Below the pieces are notes generated by a model. The model saw only the letters and a program-made list of their open reading frames with translations. It did no database searches and was not told the DNA's origin. From NCBI GenBank assembly GCA_902795255.1, contig CADBKS010000167.1, forward strand, positions 1 to 6,690: a stretch of 6,690 nucleotides of DNA. Direction: 5' to 3'. Within the stretch, counting starts at the first letter, position 1; the number at the start of each line of letters is the position of its first letter. Shown here piece by piece: positions 5,487 through 6,690 of the stretch. Origin of the DNA: an uncultured Chloroflexota bacterium (GTDB lineage Bacteria; Chloroflexota; Anaerolineae; Anaerolineales; Anaerolineaceae). The translations under genes were made by a program, and so were the position numbers.

Positions 5487-6690
5487 ATGTCGATTGAAGC
5501 AGGAAATATCTTACGCGAAAGCAGAGAACAAAAAGGCGTCTCTATCAAAGACGTCTCGGACGCACTGCATATCCGTATTCCTTATCTGCAGGCCCTCGAA
5601 AATGGAAGAGCCGAAATCATCCCGTCCAATGTTCAGGCCCGCGGTTTTCTCCGGATATACTCGGAATTTTTAGGTCTGGATCCGGTCGATATTATTCAGG
5701 AATGGGATAACCCGGGCAGCACTGCACTTTCAAAGAAAGCCCCAACTACCGATCCAATCACATTTTCGGCTCCTTCAAATGAGGAATCTTCTCAGATACC
5801 GTTTCAAACGTACATGTCCGCTTCAGATGGTCGATCCGGTTCCCACACGTCATTTAAAGAGAGCAGATCCTTTTCCGAAACTCCGGTTTCTCCGAATGCT
5901 TTTCAATCCATAAGACCTGATCCGCAAAAAAATAATGATCCGATGTCCCCAATCCCTGAACAGGGAGGATGGGCAGGAATAAATACAACAGTTACACCTA
6001 ACGTTTCTCCTCAATATACCCAGACAGGCACATTTTCTGAATCTGTTCCGGATATCACAAACGCAACAATACCAAACACCAAAGATGAACTTTCCGCCCA
6101 AAGCAATGAAGAGTTGAAACGGCCAGATGAAGCCCAGAAAAAGCGGAAAGAAAAGAAATCTCTGTTCAGGAAAAAGAAAACCGAACCGGAACAGAACAAT
6201 TCACAGGACCCGGAAGCATCTGCACAGGCATTATTCAATGAAATTGGGAATATGCTTTCATACAGGCGGAAATTTCTTGCTCTTTCTCTGGAAGACTGTG
6301 AGGCCCAGACACTTATCAGGTCGATATATATCGAGTCCATGGAAAACGGGAAATTTGATCAGCTGCCTTCTTTCATTCAGGCAAGAGGGATGCTTAATAA
6401 TTATGCCTCTTTTCTTGATCTGGATGTCGACGGAATAATGCTTAAACTGGCAACCGCACTGCAGCTTTTATCCCAAAAGAAAAACCGCAGAACTGAGACG
6501 AAACGCAAACCGGCAAAAACCGCAGGAAGACTGAGAAAATTTTTTACTCCCGATCTTTTTGTCGGTGTATTTGTGATCGTAGGAATCGCCGGTATCATTA
6601 TTTACAGTGCAGTAACAATTGCCGCTTACCGCAGAAACGTTGCTGAACCCACACCCGATCTCGGAATCAGCCTTCTTGATCAGATTCTTG
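5487..6690 (+). CDS. RodZ-like membrane protein with two helix-turn-helix domains (3' partial)
   Basis: The frame is open from the ATG at 5487 to the window edge (401 codons plus one base), so the C-terminus is missing. Residues 5-72 are a RodZ/HTH_25-type helix-turn-helix domain (GNILRESREQKGVSIKDVS, then YLQALENG and QARGFLRIYSEFLGLD). A low-complexity linker rich in Ser, Pro, Thr, Asn and Gln follows (75-245), with a Lys/Arg cluster at 219-231. Residues 254-320 are a second domain of the same type. A single hydrophobic helix (about 356-379), preceded by basic residues, would anchor the protein with its HTH domains in the cytoplasm; the export side begins near 382. RodZ links MreB to the cell wall machinery, and that role here is inferred from architecture. 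An in-frame stop at 5466-5468 and the lack of another start support this ATG, though it has no Shine-Dalgarno sequence. A membrane-anchored regulator is the alternative. Confidence 0.88.
   Translation, partial: MSIEAGNILRESREQKGVSIKDVSDALHIRIPYLQALENGRAEIIPSNVQARGFLRIYSEFLGLDPVDIIQEWDNPGSTALSKKAPTTDPITFSAPSNEESSQIPFQTYMSASDGRSGSHTSFKESRSFSETPVSPNAFQSIRPDPQKNNDPMSPIPEQGGWAGINTTVTPNVSPQYTQTGTFSESVPDITNATIPNTKDELSAQSNEELKRPDEAQKKRKEKKSLFRKKKTEPEQNNSQDPEASAQALFNEIGNMLSYRRKFLALSLEDCEAQTLIRSIYIESMENGKFDQLPSFIQARGMLNNYASFLDLDVDGIMLKLATALQLLSQKKNRRTETKRKPAKTAGRLRKFFTPDLFVGVFVIVGIAGIIIYSAVTIAAYRRNVAEPTPDLGISLLDQIL

Noticed and set aside
5850..6598. Several ORFs of 65-109 codons on both strands within 5850-6598.
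   Set aside because: They are other-frame readings of the RodZ-like gene, whose own frame stays open for over 400 codons to the window edge.

Overview
The window looks like ordinary chromosomal DNA from a bacterium of moderate GC content. My best guess is the Chloroflexota, class Anaerolineae. That rests on three things: the style of the large helicase-associated-domain protein, the membrane protein with a soluble tail that precedes it, and the combination with a transcarboxylase-5S-like protein and a RodZ-like protein. This is recognition from memory, not a search result. All convincing genes lie on the + strand. I see no mobile element, CRISPR array, tRNA or rRNA.

Region 1 (2-2733) is a tight three-gene operon. 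It holds the C-terminal end of a polytopic membrane protein cut by the window edge, a 560-residue protein with XPB/Ssl2-type helicase-associated domains but no helicase motor, and a 116-residue MIP18/DUF59-family protein probably linked to iron-sulfur cluster assembly. The first two genes are separated by 2 nt and the last two by 18 nt. A strong 17-bp hairpin terminator (2771-2824) closes the unit.

Region 2 (2825-4485) is a single-gene unit: promoter, a 5' leader with overlapping inverted repeats and a possible 16-codon leader ORF, a biotin-dependent carboxyltransferase most like the 5S subunit of methylmalonyl-CoA transcarboxylase (493 residues, no biotinyl domain), and a terminator. No biotin-carrier or CoA-carboxyltransferase partner is encoded nearby, so the partners must lie elsewhere.

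Region 3 (4486-4770) has no convincing gene. It holds a hairpin, an 11-bp direct repeat, and a minus-strand 16-codon ORF rich in cysteine that is a curiosity rather than a call.

Region 4 (4771-5448) is rplI, encoding ribosomal protein L9 with an acidic C-terminal tail. It has its own promoter, two tandem hairpins in its leader and a terminator.

Region 5 (5450-6690) begins with a promoter whose -10 box lies only 7 nt before the ATG of a RodZ-like membrane protein, so the transcript is probably leaderless. This protein carries two related helix-turn-helix domains, a duplication clear by eye, then a single membrane helix, and it runs off the window. No clearly new multi-gene system is present. 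The best leads are the duplicated HTH protein, the leaderless start, the leader of the 5S-like gene and the Cys-rich mini-ORF.
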